A DNA stretch of 64,000 nucleotides from JABFXX01 sp036489755 (lineage in GTDB: Bacteria; Myxococcota_A; Polyangia; Haliangiales; Haliangiaceae): contig DASXFD010000076.1 of NCBI GenBank assembly GCA_036489755.1, positions 62,001-126,000 of the forward strand. Direction: 5' to 3'. Position numbers and translations under genes: made by a program. Under the pieces are notes generated by a model. It was not told the origin of the DNA. It saw nothing but the letters and a program-made list of their open reading frames with translations, and searched no databases. Positions 27,572 through 36,667 of this stretch are shown piece by piece (position 1 is the stretch's first letter; each line of letters starts with the position of its first letter).

Positions 27572-29263
27572 ATGCGTTTCCTCGTGCTCCTCGCGATCGC
27601 GGCCGCCTCGTGCGGACCGGCGGCGAAGCACGCGCCCGCATGCAGCGCGGACATGAACCCGGGCGATCTCGTGCTCACCGAGGTGTTCGCCGACAGCGCC
27701 GATGGCGCCGATGCCGGCAAGGAATGGTTCGAGATCTACAACAACACGAGCGGCCCGCTCGAGCTCGAGGGGTTAGTCATCACGTCGAGCCGGCCCGATG
27801 GCTCGATGCCGCAAACGCACGTGATGCGCGAGCAGATCATCGCGCCCGGCCAGTACTTCACGCTCGGCGATACGGCCGAAGCCGCGCTGCTGCCGTACGT
27901 CGACTACGGCTACGGCGACGACCTCGGCTCGCTCTACAACACCGGCGGCGGCATGCTCGCGCTCGCGTGCGGGGACACGGTCGTCGATTCCGCGACGTAC
28001 GACGACGTCCAGCCCGGCCATTCGCGCGAGCTCACCGACGCCGTCGAGCCCGACGCGACGCTCAACGACGATCCTGCGAGCTGGTGCGAAGGCGACGCGA
28101 CCGAGTTCTCCGACAATAACTACGGTACGCCCGGCATGGAGAGCGACTGCCAACCGGTCGTGGTCGGCTCGTGTGACGACAACGGCATGATGCGCCAAGC
28201 CGTCGCGCCGTCGATCGGCGACGTCGTGATCACCGAGCTGATGCCGAAGCCGCATGCGGTGAGCGCGACCGTCGGCCAATGGTTCGAGATCGAAGCGCTG
28301 AACGACATTGACCTGAACGGCGTCGGGCTCGATCGCGCCAACGACGCGACTGCGCCCGAGGTGCTCGATTCGGTGGAGTGCATCCACATGGCGGCGAACA
28401 GCTTCGCCGTGTTCGCGCGGTCGGCCGATTCGACCGCGAACGGCGGCCTCGACGCGCTGTCCACGTTCTCGTTCTCCCTCGATCCGGCGACCGCGCCCGA
28501 CGTCCAGCTCGTCTACGGCGACGTCGTGCTCGATCAAGTCACGTGGACGACCGCGCCGACCGGTGCCTCTCTCCAGCTCGATCCGAGCAAGACCGATCCG
28601 GCGTCGAACGACGATCCGTCGAACTTCTGCGCGGGCACGCAGATCTACGACACGATCGACGACGTCAGCGATCTCGGCACGCCGGACGCGATCAACGACG
28701 CGTGCAGCACGACGCCGCCCGCCGGCGAGTGCAACGACGGCGGCATGATGCGGCCGATCGTGTCGCCCGCTGCCGGTCAGCTCGTGATCAGCGAGCTGTT
28801 GCCGAACGCGGCCGGCACCGGCACTGACCCGACGCAAGAGTGGTTCGAGCTCGCCAACACGGGCACGACCGCATTCGATCTCAACGAGCTCGGCTTCCAA
28901 GGCAACGCGCAGACGGTCGACGTGCTGCACGCCAGCGACTGCAAATCCGTCGCGCCCGGCGGCTTCGCGCTGTTCGCGCATTCGACCGATCCGACGGTCA
29001 ATGGTGGGCTGCCGCCGGTCGACGCCACGTTCTCGTTCGCGCTGTCGACGAAGCTGTCGGTCTTCACCGGCACGACGCTGCTCGACGCGGTCACGCTGAC
29101 CGCGCCGCTGCCGAAAGACGGCGTGTCGCGTCAGGTGAAGCCCACCGAGCTCACCACGACCGACAACGACGATCCCACCAACTTCTGCGACGCCGTCCCC
29201 GCACAGCAATACGGCTCGGCGGCGAATTACGGCACGCCGAAGGCCGCCAACATCTGCATGTAG
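27572..29263 (+). CDS. Triple lamin-tail-domain (LTD) lipoprotein
   Basis: A 563-residue predicted lipoprotein (LAIAAASCGP). It is built of three repeats of about 180 residues, each a lamin-tail immunoglobulin-like domain: GDLVLTEVFADS with EWFEIYNNTSGPLEL; GDVVITELMPKP with QWFEIEALNDIDLNG; GQLVISELLPNA with EWFELANTGTTAFDL. Each ends with a conserved DDP-[AST]-[SN]-[FW]-C and a Y/L-G-T-P motif. LTD domains in bacteria occur on secreted or surface proteins and probably bind other macromolecules. Two Cys-rich spacers (CDDNGMMR, CNDGGMMR) separate the repeats. Confidence 0.9.
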   Translation: MRFLVLLAIAAASCGPAAKHAPACSADMNPGDLVLTEVFADSADGADAGKEWFEIYNNTSGPLELEGLVITSSRPDGSMPQTHVMREQIIAPGQYFTLGDTAEAALLPYVDYGYGDDLGSLYNTGGGMLALACGDTVVDSATYDDVQPGHSRELTDAVEPDATLNDDPASWCEGDATEFSDNNYGTPGMESDCQPVVVGSCDDNGMMRQAVAPSIGDVVITELMPKPHAVSATVGQWFEIEALNDIDLNGVGLDRANDATAPEVLDSVECIHMAANSFAVFARSADSTANGGLDALSTFSFSLDPATAPDVQLVYGDVVLDQVTWTTAPTGASLQLDPSKTDPASNDDPSNFCAGTQIYDTIDDVSDLGTPDAINDACSTTPPAGECNDGGMMRPIVSPAAGQLVISELLPNAAGTGTDPTQEWFELANTGTTAFDLNELGFQGNAQTVDVLHASDCKSVAPGGFALFAHSTDPTVNGGLPPVDATFSFALSTKLSVFTGTTLLDAVTLTAPLPKDGVSRQVKPTELTTTDNDDPTNFCDAVPAQQYGSAANYGTPKAANICM

Positions 29264-29281
29264 CTTGCAAGCGAGACCGCC

Positions 29282-29968
29282 ATGCTCCGTCGCGCATTGC
29301 TGAGGTCCTCCTTCGTCTCGTTGTTCTTTGTCATTGGTTGTTCCGGCCCGAGCTTCACGCCCGCGGCGTTGCCACAGCTTGCCGCCGTCGACGCGACGAA
29401 GCCGCAACTGCTGCACGTTCCGAAGCTGTTGCTCGAGCCCGGCGAGCACTTCGCGTTCAACGTGCGGCTGCACGGCATCGAGATCGGTCGTGCCGAGCTC
29501 GACGTCACCGCCACGCAAGCGGCGAGCAAGTTCAAGACGAACGACGTCGCCGGCGCATTCGCGACGGTGCAAGACGAAGCGACGACGACGCTCGACCGCG
29601 TCGGGGCGCGTGCGGCGGCGAGCAGCGAGACGCTGATCGTCGACGGCGACACCAAGACGTTTGACCATGGCAACGGCGGGCAAACCGTGCAAAGCGCGCT
29701 CGGCGTGATCCGAGCGTGGGCAAAGCCCAACGCCGCGCCCGGCTTCCTGATGATCGATGCGGCCGGCAAGAGCTGGCGACTCGATCTGTCGCGGCCGACC
29801 GTCGAGGATCTGCAGGGCACGCACGCACTTCGCGTCGATGGCCGTGTGCGATCGGAGAAGCCGATCGCGTTCGTGATGTGGCTGGCCGCGAGCGACGATC
29901 GCACGCCGCTTCGCATCGAGCTGTCGAACGACGACGTGCGCGTGGTGGCAGATCTCGTTCGTGAATGA
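29282..29968 (+). CDS. DUF3108-like lipoprotein
   Basis: A 228-residue predicted lipoprotein (LFFVIGCSGP). The body matches the DUF3108 pattern: EPGEHFAFNVRLHGIEIGRA near the start of the mature part, a middle dominated by strands, and TPLRIELSNDDVRVVADLVRE at the end. DUF3108 proteins are periplasmic, of unknown role, often near outer-membrane proteins. It starts 18 bases after the LTD gene and is followed by two secreted beta-rich proteins. Confidence 0.72.
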   Translation: MLRRALLRSSFVSLFFVIGCSGPSFTPAALPQLAAVDATKPQLLHVPKLLLEPGEHFAFNVRLHGIEIGRAELDVTATQAASKFKTNDVAGAFATVQDEATTTLDRVGARAAASSETLIVDGDTKTFDHGNGGQTVQSALGVIRAWAKPNAAPGFLMIDAAGKSWRLDLSRPTVEDLQGTHALRVDGRVRSEKPIAFVMWLAASDDRTPLRIELSNDDVRVVADLVRE

Positions 29969-30080
29969 GCCGCACACGTGTCGTGGTCTCGCAACAGAAC
30001 GCAACAGGCGTCGCGGTCCAACCGCACGAGCTTTTGTCGCGCGACTCGTGGCCACGCGATTGCAATCACGCCGCAGCGAC

Positions 30081-31265
30081 ATGAAGTCCGTCTACGTCGC
30101 GATCGGGATCGCGGCGTTCGGGATCTCCTTGCCGTGCTTCGCCGACGATGCGCAGCTGCCGGCAATGAGTGCCGAACGTCCGGTGTTATGTCTGCGCGAC
30201 AGCGCAGATCAAGTCTGGCGGGTCCAATGTGATCCGTCGACGCGCGTGTGCTTGTACGCGCCGAACGAGGAGCTCGACAGCGGCGGCAACCGCGCGAAGC
30301 CACTCGAGCGTGCTCGAACATGCGAGCTCGACGCGCCGTTCGATCGCAAGCGCATGGAGGCGGACGGCTACACGTTCGTCGCCGGCCGCGTCGATGCGCC
30401 GTACGGTTGGATGCGCGACGAGCGACAACGCGTGTTCCAGGTCAACTTCGATCTGAAGCGGCGCATGTACTTCGGCGTCGCGTACACGCCGCAGAAGTTC
30501 CTCGAGAACCCGCTCGCGAGCACGCGCACGTCGATCGACTTCGGCCTGCTCATCTTCGACGTGAAGTCGGGGACCGACGAGGCGCCGACGATGCACCGGT
30601 TCCGCTTCTTCGAGGGCCAGGTCCACATGGCGCCGTTCTCGTCGGAGATCGTGATGGCGCACTACGATCTGTCGCACAAGTTCGTCGATCCGCTGCTGAG
30701 GATCACGACGTTCGTCGGCGAACCGGCGCGACACGACCTCGGCTTGGACCTCGGTATGTGGAACGAGGCCGGCGATCTCGAGATCCATCCGACGCCCTAC
30801 GGCTACTCGCAGCTGTGGCGTCACGCGACCTCGCAGGTGACGCTCGATTTGTGGCAGTCGCACGACCTCGACTCGTTCGTGCGAGTGCGCACCGGTCTCG
30901 GGCTCGAAGGCCAGCGCGACGACGTCAACGGCTATCGCTCGGCGATCGCGTGGTCGTCGGCGTTCGAGGTCGACACGGTGCTCGACAAGAACGGCTTCCA
31001 CAACCTGCAGTTCGAGTTCGTGCAGGAAGTGCCGCGCTACTTCACGGCGACCGAGACCACCCCGCTCTTGACCGAGCGCACGTTCGCGCATCTCCAGTAC
31101 GAGACCGTGCTGCTCGCGATCAACGACCAGCCGCTGACGTTCAAGCTCGCGGCGGGCGGCGAGAAGCGCAACGATCTACCCGGCGTTCCCAACACCTGGG
31201 CGTTCGTCATGGACGCCGGCCTTCGGTTCAACTTGTGGGCGCCGCCACGTCGCAAGCCGTCGTAA
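30081..31265 (+). CDS. Secreted beta-rich protein, paralogue 1
   Basis: A 394-residue exported protein (signal peptide ending about FADDAQ). The mature part has two Cys-containing segments near the N-terminus (VLCLRDSADQVWRVQCDPST) and then about 14 alternating strands, e.g. SIDFGLLIFDVKSGTDEAP and DLWQSHDLDSFVRVRTGLGL, with the C-terminus MDAGLRFNLWAP, consistent with an outer-membrane-associated barrel or sandwich. It resembles the next gene in strand order and key words, so the two look like tandem duplicates. The ATG at 30081 begins the signal peptide; an upstream frame extends to 29961. Confidence 0.68.
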   Translation: MKSVYVAIGIAAFGISLPCFADDAQLPAMSAERPVLCLRDSADQVWRVQCDPSTRVCLYAPNEELDSGGNRAKPLERARTCELDAPFDRKRMEADGYTFVAGRVDAPYGWMRDERQRVFQVNFDLKRRMYFGVAYTPQKFLENPLASTRTSIDFGLLIFDVKSGTDEAPTMHRFRFFEGQVHMAPFSSEIVMAHYDLSHKFVDPLLRITTFVGEPARHDLGLDLGMWNEAGDLEIHPTPYGYSQLWRHATSQVTLDLWQSHDLDSFVRVRTGLGLEGQRDDVNGYRSAIAWSSAFEVDTVLDKNGFHNLQFEFVQEVPRYFTATETTPLLTERTFAHLQYETVLLAINDQPLTFKLAAGGEKRNDLPGVPNTWAFVMDAGLRFNLWAPPRRKPS

Positions 31266-32440
31266 CGGCGGCGCTCGTCGTCGGTGCGATCGCGCTCGCC
31301 GCGTTGCCGGCCCGCGCGGACTCGCCGGCGCCAGCCGATGCGCCGACCGGCTCGAACGCCGCTGCGCCCGCCGCTGCGCCGACCGGCTCGAACGCCGCTG
31401 CGCCAGCTGATGCGCCGACCGGCTCGAACGCCGACGCGCCCGCCGCTGCGCCAGCCGATGCGCCGACCGGCTCGAACGCCGCTGCGCCAGCCGCTGCGCC
31501 CGCCGATGCGCCGACCGGCTCGAACGCCGCTGCGCCCGCCGCTGCGCCGAGCGACGCGAAGCTCGACGCACGCGCCGATGCACGACCGCGCCCGCACGGT
31601 GACGCGTGCACCGGCATCAGCACGCGCGGCGGGCGCTTCGCGGCGTGCTTCGATCCCGGGAACCGGCTGTCGATCACGGCCGCGGCCGCCGATGGGCGCT
31701 CCACGAACCCGGGGGCGATCGACGTCGGGTTCGGCATCCGGCTGCGCCACGAGATCACGTTCGATGACGATCCCGATCTCGAGTGGAAGATGTCGCACGT
31801 GCTGGTCGAGGGCGCGCACGACACGGGCAGCTCGAGCTTCGACGCGATCGTCTACAGCGGGCTCTACCTGCGGCACTCGCGCGACGGTCACATCGTGATT
31901 CCGTTCGGCGTGCCGAAGAAGGTCTACCTGCCGTTCGACGTCGGCGCGCTCGCAGAGGTCGGCCGCTTCGATTGGCGAGCCGGCTCGCCGACCGCGACGG
32001 TCAGCGTCGTGCGTGTCGCGCCGCTGTTCGACTTCGCGCGCAGCCAGAACGAGCGCGCGGTGCTCGCGATCGGCCCGGCGGCGCACTGGGACATCGCGTG
32101 GGATCCGGAGATGCACGCGGTCTCGGAGCATCGCGTCGCGCCGTTCTCGGAGGGCCTCGTCGATCTGCGCCTCGAGTCGCACGACGGGCTCACGATCGGC
32201 GATGCGCGTGTCGAGGCGGGCACGGCGTGGCGGAGCGACACTGGATGGCGGGCGGAATTCCGCGCGCAGGCGTCGCTCGAGCGCACCGTGATCGCGGTCG
32301 ACGACCGGCCCGTCGCGCTGACACTCGGCGTCCAGTACGACACGGTCACCAATGAGGCGGTCGCGTCGCTCGGTGCGCGGATCGTGTTGGTGACGAAGAC
32401 CGATCCGCGTGTGAACCTCACACCGCTGGCGTCGAGATAG
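31235..32440 (+). CDS. Secreted beta-rich protein, paralogue 2, with PTGSN repeats
   Basis: A 401-residue exported protein. The GTG at 31235 starts the signal peptide (VVTAALVVGAIALAALPARA) inside the end of the previous gene (31-base overlap). Residues about 31-110 are a Pro/Ala linker with five PTGSN units. The remaining domain parallels paralogue 1: DVGFGIRLRHEITFDDDPDL, EGLVDLRLESHDGLTIGDAR, RTVIAVDDRPVALTLGVQYD, ending LGARIVLVTKTDP. Family not recognised. Probably surface-exposed or outer-membrane. Confidence 0.66.
   Translation: MGAATSQAVVTAALVVGAIALAALPARADSPAPADAPTGSNAAAPAAAPTGSNAAAPADAPTGSNADAPAAAPADAPTGSNAAAPAAAPADAPTGSNAAAPAAAPSDAKLDARADARPRPHGDACTGISTRGGRFAACFDPGNRLSITAAAADGRSTNPGAIDVGFGIRLRHEITFDDDPDLEWKMSHVLVEGAHDTGSSSFDAIVYSGLYLRHSRDGHIVIPFGVPKKVYLPFDVGALAEVGRFDWRAGSPTATVSVVRVAPLFDFARSQNERAVLAIGPAAHWDIAWDPEMHAVSEHRVAPFSEGLVDLRLESHDGLTIGDARVEAGTAWRSDTGWRAEFRAQASLERTVIAVDDRPVALTLGVQYDTVTNEAVASLGARIVLVTKTDPRVNLTPLASR
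31329..31551 (+). repeat. In-frame tandem repeat (PTGSN/Ala-Pro linker)
   Basis: The element GCGCCGACCGGCTCGAACGC recurs five times at 30-48-base spacing, with intervening GCGCCAGCCGATG/GCGCCCGCCGCTG units. It encodes a flexible linker whose length could change by slippage or recombination. Confidence 0.85.
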
Positions 32441-32444
32441 GTGC

Positions 32445-32450
32445 TAGCGT
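32445..32450 (+). promoter_or_regulatory. TAGCGT -10 box of the 32457 gene
   Basis: TAGCGT ends 6 bases before the ATG at 32457 and lies just after the previous stop codon. Confidence 0.35.
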
Positions 32451-32456
32451 TTAGCC

Positions 32457-33347
32457 ATGCGGATCCCGTCGTCGGCGATCATCATGAGTCTGGTTGCCGC
32501 GGTGCCGTTCGGCCTCGCGATCCGCGACACGCTCGAGCATCGCGAGCCACGTGACCTGCGCGCGCAGCAACTGCTCGCCGATCAAGCGCGCGAGCAGGCC
32601 GAGGCCGACGAAACGATCGCGCAAGAGAGCGCGCACGCCCACGAGCTCGCGCTGCGCGACGCCGAGCGCGACAAGCAGCGGCACGACAACGCGCGCCAGC
32701 TCGTCGGCGCCGGCTTCGTCACGCCGGGCCCCGCGTTCGGCGCGCTCGCGCTCGGCGTGAAGCAGAGCGCGACCGGCGATACGACCGTCGTGTCTTCGCA
32801 CGGCAAGCTGCTCTCGATGTCGCGCGATACCGCCGACGACGATCCGGGCTGCGGCGCGCTCGTCGACGTCGCGTCGACCACGTGGGGCGAGCCTTCGCAC
32901 GATCACGTGTGGCTCGATCTGGCCACGCATCGCCGCGCGTCGATCGATCCCGACTGCTCGCTGACGTTCGCGCCGTTCGACGATCCGGCCGCGTGGGTCG
33001 CACACCTGCCGCTCGACGTGATCGGGCGCTCGCGCGGCCTGCTCGCGCAGCGCTATCTCTCGCCCGACGACGATCCCGAATCGACCTGGCACGAGCCCGG
33101 GCTCGACGGCGACGACGTCACGACGCTGTCGCCGATCTACGACATCGATCATCCCGACAAGCTGCTCGGCATCGAGGTCGTGACCGCGGCGACGCAGCCG
33201 ACCTTCGAGCGCGCGGTGCAGGCGCTCGCGACGCGGATCGGCGCCAAGCCGACGCGCGACACCGATGGCGTCTATCACTGGAAGACCGCGCGCGCCGAGC
33301 TCGATGACGGCCGGGTCTTGCTCGTGCTCGGCGTGGATCAGCCGTGA
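32457..33347 (+). CDS. Uncharacterised membrane-anchored protein
   Basis: A 296-residue protein with an N-terminal hydrophobic segment (AIIMSLVAAVPFGLAI), a highly charged helical region (about 25-75, Arg/Glu/Asp/Gln-rich, likely coiled coil) and a C-terminal domain of about 220 residues with strands such as HDHVWLDLATHRRASIDPDC and LLGIEVVTAATQPTFERAV. Two Cys (C135-type in DPGCGAL and DPDCSLT) may pair. Family not recognised. Its stop overlaps the start of the UspA gene by four bases, so the two are co-translated. Confidence 0.65.
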   Translation: MRIPSSAIIMSLVAAVPFGLAIRDTLEHREPRDLRAQQLLADQAREQAEADETIAQESAHAHELALRDAERDKQRHDNARQLVGAGFVTPGPAFGALALGVKQSATGDTTVVSSHGKLLSMSRDTADDDPGCGALVDVASTTWGEPSHDHVWLDLATHRRASIDPDCSLTFAPFDDPAAWVAHLPLDVIGRSRGLLAQRYLSPDDDPESTWHEPGLDGDDVTTLSPIYDIDHPDKLLGIEVVTAATQPTFERAVQALATRIGAKPTRDTDGVYHWKTARAELDDGRVLLVLGVDQP

Positions 33348-34237
33348 CGATCTCGACGATCGTTGCCGGCGTCGATCTGTCGGCGCCGAGCGATCAGGCG
33401 ACCGCCCGCGCGGCGTCGCTCGCGCTCGCGCATCGCGCGAAGCTCGTGCTCGTCCATGCGACCACGGACGACGCGCCGATCGAGCACGACGATCCATCGT
33501 TGCTCGAGCAGCTCGGCGAGGTCACCGCCGCGATGCGCATGGAGATCGTGCGCCGCCTCGCCGACCACGTGATCGTCCTGCGCGGCCGCGGCGTCGACGT
33601 CGAGCTCGTCAGCCCGGAAGGCGCGCCCGGTGAAGTCGTCGCGAACGTCGCGCGCGCTCGCGGCGCGCAACTGATCTGCGTGGGCACGCACGGCACGACC
33701 GGCATCTCGCGGCTGTTGCTCGGCAGCGTCGCGACCGCGATCCTGCGCCACGCGACATGCGACGTGCTGGTGTGCCGCGGTCAAGACACCGGGCCGTTTC
33801 GCCGGCCGCTCGTGGCGACCGATTTCTCGCCGGCTGCCGGGCGCGCGCTTGCTCGCGCTGCCGAGCTCGCGCTACCGACCGCACCGATCGAGCTCGTGCA
33901 CGCGTGGCAGCTGCCCGCCGGATCGTGGGGCGCGTCGCTGCTCGGCCAGACGCGGTTCCCGTGGTCGAGCGTGCGCGATGCCGTGATCACCTCCGCGCGC
34001 GCGAAGGCCGACGAGCTCGTTGCCGGCAGTGCGGCACTCGGCCATCCGTTGCACGTCGAGCTCGTGCAGGGGCCGCCGGCGACCGTCGTCGCCAGCACCG
34101 CGGAGCGCGCCGGTCATGACCTGATCGCGCTCGGCACTCATGGCCACCGTGGCTTTCGCCGCCTGTTACTCGGCAGCGTCTGCGAGAGCACGATCCGTCA
34201 CGCGCCCTGCTCCGTGCTCGTCGTCCACGCCCAGTGA
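33344..34237 (+). CDS. Tandem universal stress protein (UspA family)
   Basis: A 297-residue protein with two Usp domains. Each keeps the nucleotide-binding motif G-x2-G-x9-G-[ST]: GTHGTTGISRLLLGS in the first and GTHGHRGFRRLLLGS in the second, so both could bind ATP. The first opens with IVAGVDLSAPSDQATARAAS, the second with LVATDFSPAAGRALARA. Tandem Usp proteins respond to starvation, oxidative and respiratory stress; target unknown. GTG start with a 4-base GTGA overlap with the preceding stop. Confidence 0.93.
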   Translation: MTISTIVAGVDLSAPSDQATARAASLALAHRAKLVLVHATTDDAPIEHDDPSLLEQLGEVTAAMRMEIVRRLADHVIVLRGRGVDVELVSPEGAPGEVVANVARARGAQLICVGTHGTTGISRLLLGSVATAILRHATCDVLVCRGQDTGPFRRPLVATDFSPAAGRALARAAELALPTAPIELVHAWQLPAGSWGASLLGQTRFPWSSVRDAVITSARAKADELVAGSAALGHPLHVELVQGPPATVVASTAERAGHDLIALGTHGHRGFRRLLLGSVCESTIRHAPCSVLVVHAQ

Positions 34238-34289
34238 GCGAGCGGGCGCAGCGGTCGACCGTGACCGCGTAGCGAGCGAACGATCAGAA

Positions 34290-34697
34290 TCAGCCGCCGC
34301 CCTCGAGCGTGAGCGCGCCGATCTTGTTCTCTTCCTTTGCGGCTTCGTCGGCTCCCGGCAGTGCCTTCTTCTGCTCGGTGATGTTCGGCCACGTGTCGGC
34401 GGTCTCGGCCGCACCCTTGAGGTGCGCCGGCCACGACGCGGTGTCGATCTCGCTCGCCTTCTTCGCGCCGGACACGAGCGCGTTGATGTCCTTGTAGATG
34501 GCCCACTTCGTCGGTAGCTCGCTCTCTTCGAAGATCGCCGTCGTCGGACACTCGGGCTCGCATGCGCCGCAATCGATGCACTCGTCGGGGTGGATCGCGA
34601 TCGAATTCTTGCCTTCATAGAAGCAGTCGACCGGGCACACCGCGACACAGTCGGTGTACTTGCACTTCACGCATGGGTCAGCGACGACGTATGCCAT
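34290..34697 (-). CDS. fdxA: 7Fe ferredoxin (FdxA family)
   Basis: A 135-residue ferredoxin beginning MAYVVADPCVKCKYTDC. The first cluster region (CVKCKYTDCVAVCPVDCFYE) and the second (CIDCGACEPECPT) fit the FdxA-type [3Fe-4S][4Fe-4S] ferredoxin. The C-terminal extension (about 60 residues, helical, ending LTLEGGG) is longer than the minimal family. It carries electrons in the cytoplasm. The start is fixed by the family's conserved N-terminus; the frame upstream is open but not family-like. Confidence 0.95.
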   Translation of the reverse strand: MAYVVADPCVKCKYTDCVAVCPVDCFYEGKNSIAIHPDECIDCGACEPECPTTAIFEESELPTKWAIYKDINALVSGAKKASEIDTASWPAHLKGAAETADTWPNITEQKKALPGADEAAKEENKIGALTLEGGG

Positions 34698-34702
34698 GGC
34701 CG

Positions 34703-34732
34703 AATCTAGCCACATCTTCGCGCTCGTCGCAA
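34703..34732 (-). promoter_or_regulatory. Promoter of fdxA
   Basis: On the minus strand TTGCGA and TAGATT are separated by 18 bases; the TAGATT box ends 5 bases before the ATG at 34697. It is a plausible sigma-70-like promoter giving a leaderless message. Confidence 0.5.
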
Positions 34733-34774
34733 AGGTGGTAGCGCACGGATTGGCGAAGGTGCAGACTGTCGCGC

Positions 34775-35116
34775 GTGCCTGCGGTGAAGCTCGCATCCCT
34801 CGCGGTGATCGTACTTGTCGGGGCCTGCCACAAAGACGCGCCGCGTGCGAGTGCGCAGGTCACGCCCGAGTACAAGCAAGACATCACCAACCTGTGTGAC
34901 GTGCTCCACCTGTCGGGTGCTGATCAGTTGCCCGCAGACAGCCGGACGCCGACGATCGCGATGTGGCTCGGTCCGCACATCACCACGCCCGCCGGGCACG
35001 ACTTCCTGGTCAAGATCCAGCCGCTCGAAGGGATGACGAAGGCGGCGGCGCTCGACGACGAAGCGAAGCGCGTCGGGCTCTCTGGCTGCGCGCTCGCGGA
35101 CGAGTGGCGGCGCTGA
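34775..35116 (+). CDS. Small uncharacterised lipoprotein
   Basis: A 113-residue predicted lipoprotein (LAVIVLVGAC then HKDAP). The mature part holds two more Cys (LCDVLHL and LSGCALADEW) that may form a disulfide. Not a recognised family. GTG start at 34775 or the next GTG at 34784 (VKLASLAV). Upstream lies the divergent ferredoxin gene; 5 bases after its stop begins a larger lipoprotein gene. Confidence 0.65.
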   Translation: MPAVKLASLAVIVLVGACHKDAPRASAQVTPEYKQDITNLCDVLHLSGADQLPADSRTPTIAMWLGPHITTPAGHDFLVKIQPLEGMTKAAALDDEAKRVGLSGCALADEWRR

Positions 35117-35121
35117 TCGCC

Positions 35122-36660
35122 ATGAAGCGCGCCGGCCTCGCGCTCGCCGTGCTCGCCGGCTGCAATCAGATCCTCGGCATCGGCACGACACGGCCGTGGG
35201 ATGCACACGGTCCGATCGATGCGCGGGATTGGGCGTCCGCGATCACCTGGCAGACGCTCTTGGGCGGTTCGATCACGACCGATCCGATCGATGGGCTGGC
35301 CGTGCAGGTCGGCTCGCTGGACGTCGCGGTCGGCGGCATCGATGCGCCGACCAGCTATCCGCTGAAGAGCGTCGCGGTCGACGAGAGCGGCAACTTCGCG
35401 GTGCCGTACGGCGTCGCGCTCGCGCCGTATCGCGTCGTGTTCACGGCGCCGGACGGGCTGCCGACCGAGCTCCAGATCAACCTGCAGGGATTCCACTACG
35501 CGTTCCCATCCTACGGGCCGCACACCCGCGGCACGGTCAGCGCCGGTGCGATGTTTTCCGGCACGACGAACCCGGCCCCGACCGGCGTCAAGAGCTCGCG
35601 GCTGCTCACGACCGGCGTGTGGTCGTACACCGAAGGCAGTGGCAGCGACTTCGCGTTCTCGTATCAAGCCGACGGCGTGTCGCTAAGCGGACCGCTCGGC
35701 GTGCCGAGCACGGCCGACGGCGACGTCGAGGTCGTCGGCTTCAGCTCGGAGTCCGTCAACGGAGCCGTCGACGACGGCTACGCCGTGTTCACCGCGAACG
35801 GGCTCGGCAGCGCCGGCTCGGCCATGCTCGTGACGGCGAGCCCGATCGACCTTTATTGGAGCTCGACCGGGCTGTCCGGCGCGGGCAGCCGCGTCGGAGA
35901 CTCGCTCGGCGGCCTCGCCGGCAGCGGCGCGTCGATTCGCTGGGGCGGCGTGATCCCGACAGCATCGATGCCGAGCTTCGTGCAGCCGCTCGTCGCCGCC
36001 TCGAGCGAGTCGGTCGCCGCGGCACCGCCTCCCGTGCTGCTGCCGCTCGACGAGAACAGCCAGGACCAGCCGTTCACGTTCGACAACCCATTCGACGGCA
36101 CCACCGCGGCGCCGACGCTCCAGCTCGCCGTCTACACCGGCGACTTCGTGACGCGCACCGTGCCCGCGACGACACCGCTCACGGTCCCGGCGTACCTGAC
36201 GACGAGCCTCCAGAGCATCACGCTGCCGCCGCTGACTGGAAGCGCCACGCCGCAGGACGCGGTCGGGATCGTCACGGCGACCGGGACGGCGCCGCTGACG
36301 TTCAACGGAACACCGCTGATCGCCGAGGACACGTCGGTCGCCCTGGGGACCTCGCCGACGCTGCAGCTGACGTTCAGCGCCGACGCGAAGGTCGACGACT
36401 GCAGCGTCGTGCTGTTTCGCGTCGAGAACGGAGCGACGAGCGCCAGCTTGACGCCGCTCGCACGCTACGTCGTGACCGCGACGCCCGCGAGCTCGGGGTT
36501 TCCGATCTTGGTCGACACCAAGTACCTCGATACGTCGAGCGTGTTCACGTTCGGCATCCGCTGCGAGCGCGGCTACGACCTGACGATGAACGACTTCACG
36601 CAGGTGATGTATCCGTTCTCGGCATCGACGACGTTCAGCGCGACGTTCACCATGCAGTGA
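35122..36660 (+). CDS. Large lipoprotein with C-N-Q-I-L-G-I N-terminus
   Basis: A 512-residue predicted lipoprotein (LALAVLAGCNQILGIGT). The CN-x-I-x-GI sequence right after the lipobox recurs, from memory, on many Haliangium/Kofleriaceae-type surface lipoproteins. The body is Gly/Ser/Thr/Ala-rich with many short strands. One segment (PLKSVAVDESGNFAVPYGVA) resembles a carboxypeptidase-regulatory-like beta-sandwich. No catalytic motif seen. It begins 5 bases after the small lipoprotein gene, suggesting an operon. Confidence 0.75.
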   Translation: MKRAGLALAVLAGCNQILGIGTTRPWDAHGPIDARDWASAITWQTLLGGSITTDPIDGLAVQVGSLDVAVGGIDAPTSYPLKSVAVDESGNFAVPYGVALAPYRVVFTAPDGLPTELQINLQGFHYAFPSYGPHTRGTVSAGAMFSGTTNPAPTGVKSSRLLTTGVWSYTEGSGSDFAFSYQADGVSLSGPLGVPSTADGDVEVVGFSSESVNGAVDDGYAVFTANGLGSAGSAMLVTASPIDLYWSSTGLSGAGSRVGDSLGGLAGSGASIRWGGVIPTASMPSFVQPLVAASSESVAAAPPPVLLPLDENSQDQPFTFDNPFDGTTAAPTLQLAVYTGDFVTRTVPATTPLTVPAYLTTSLQSITLPPLTGSATPQDAVGIVTATGTAPLTFNGTPLIAEDTSVALGTSPTLQLTFSADAKVDDCSVVLFRVENGATSASLTPLARYVVTATPASSGFPILVDTKYLDTSSVFTFGIRCERGYDLTMNDFTQVMYPFSASTTFSATFTMQ

Positions 36661-36667
36661 CGCGCGT

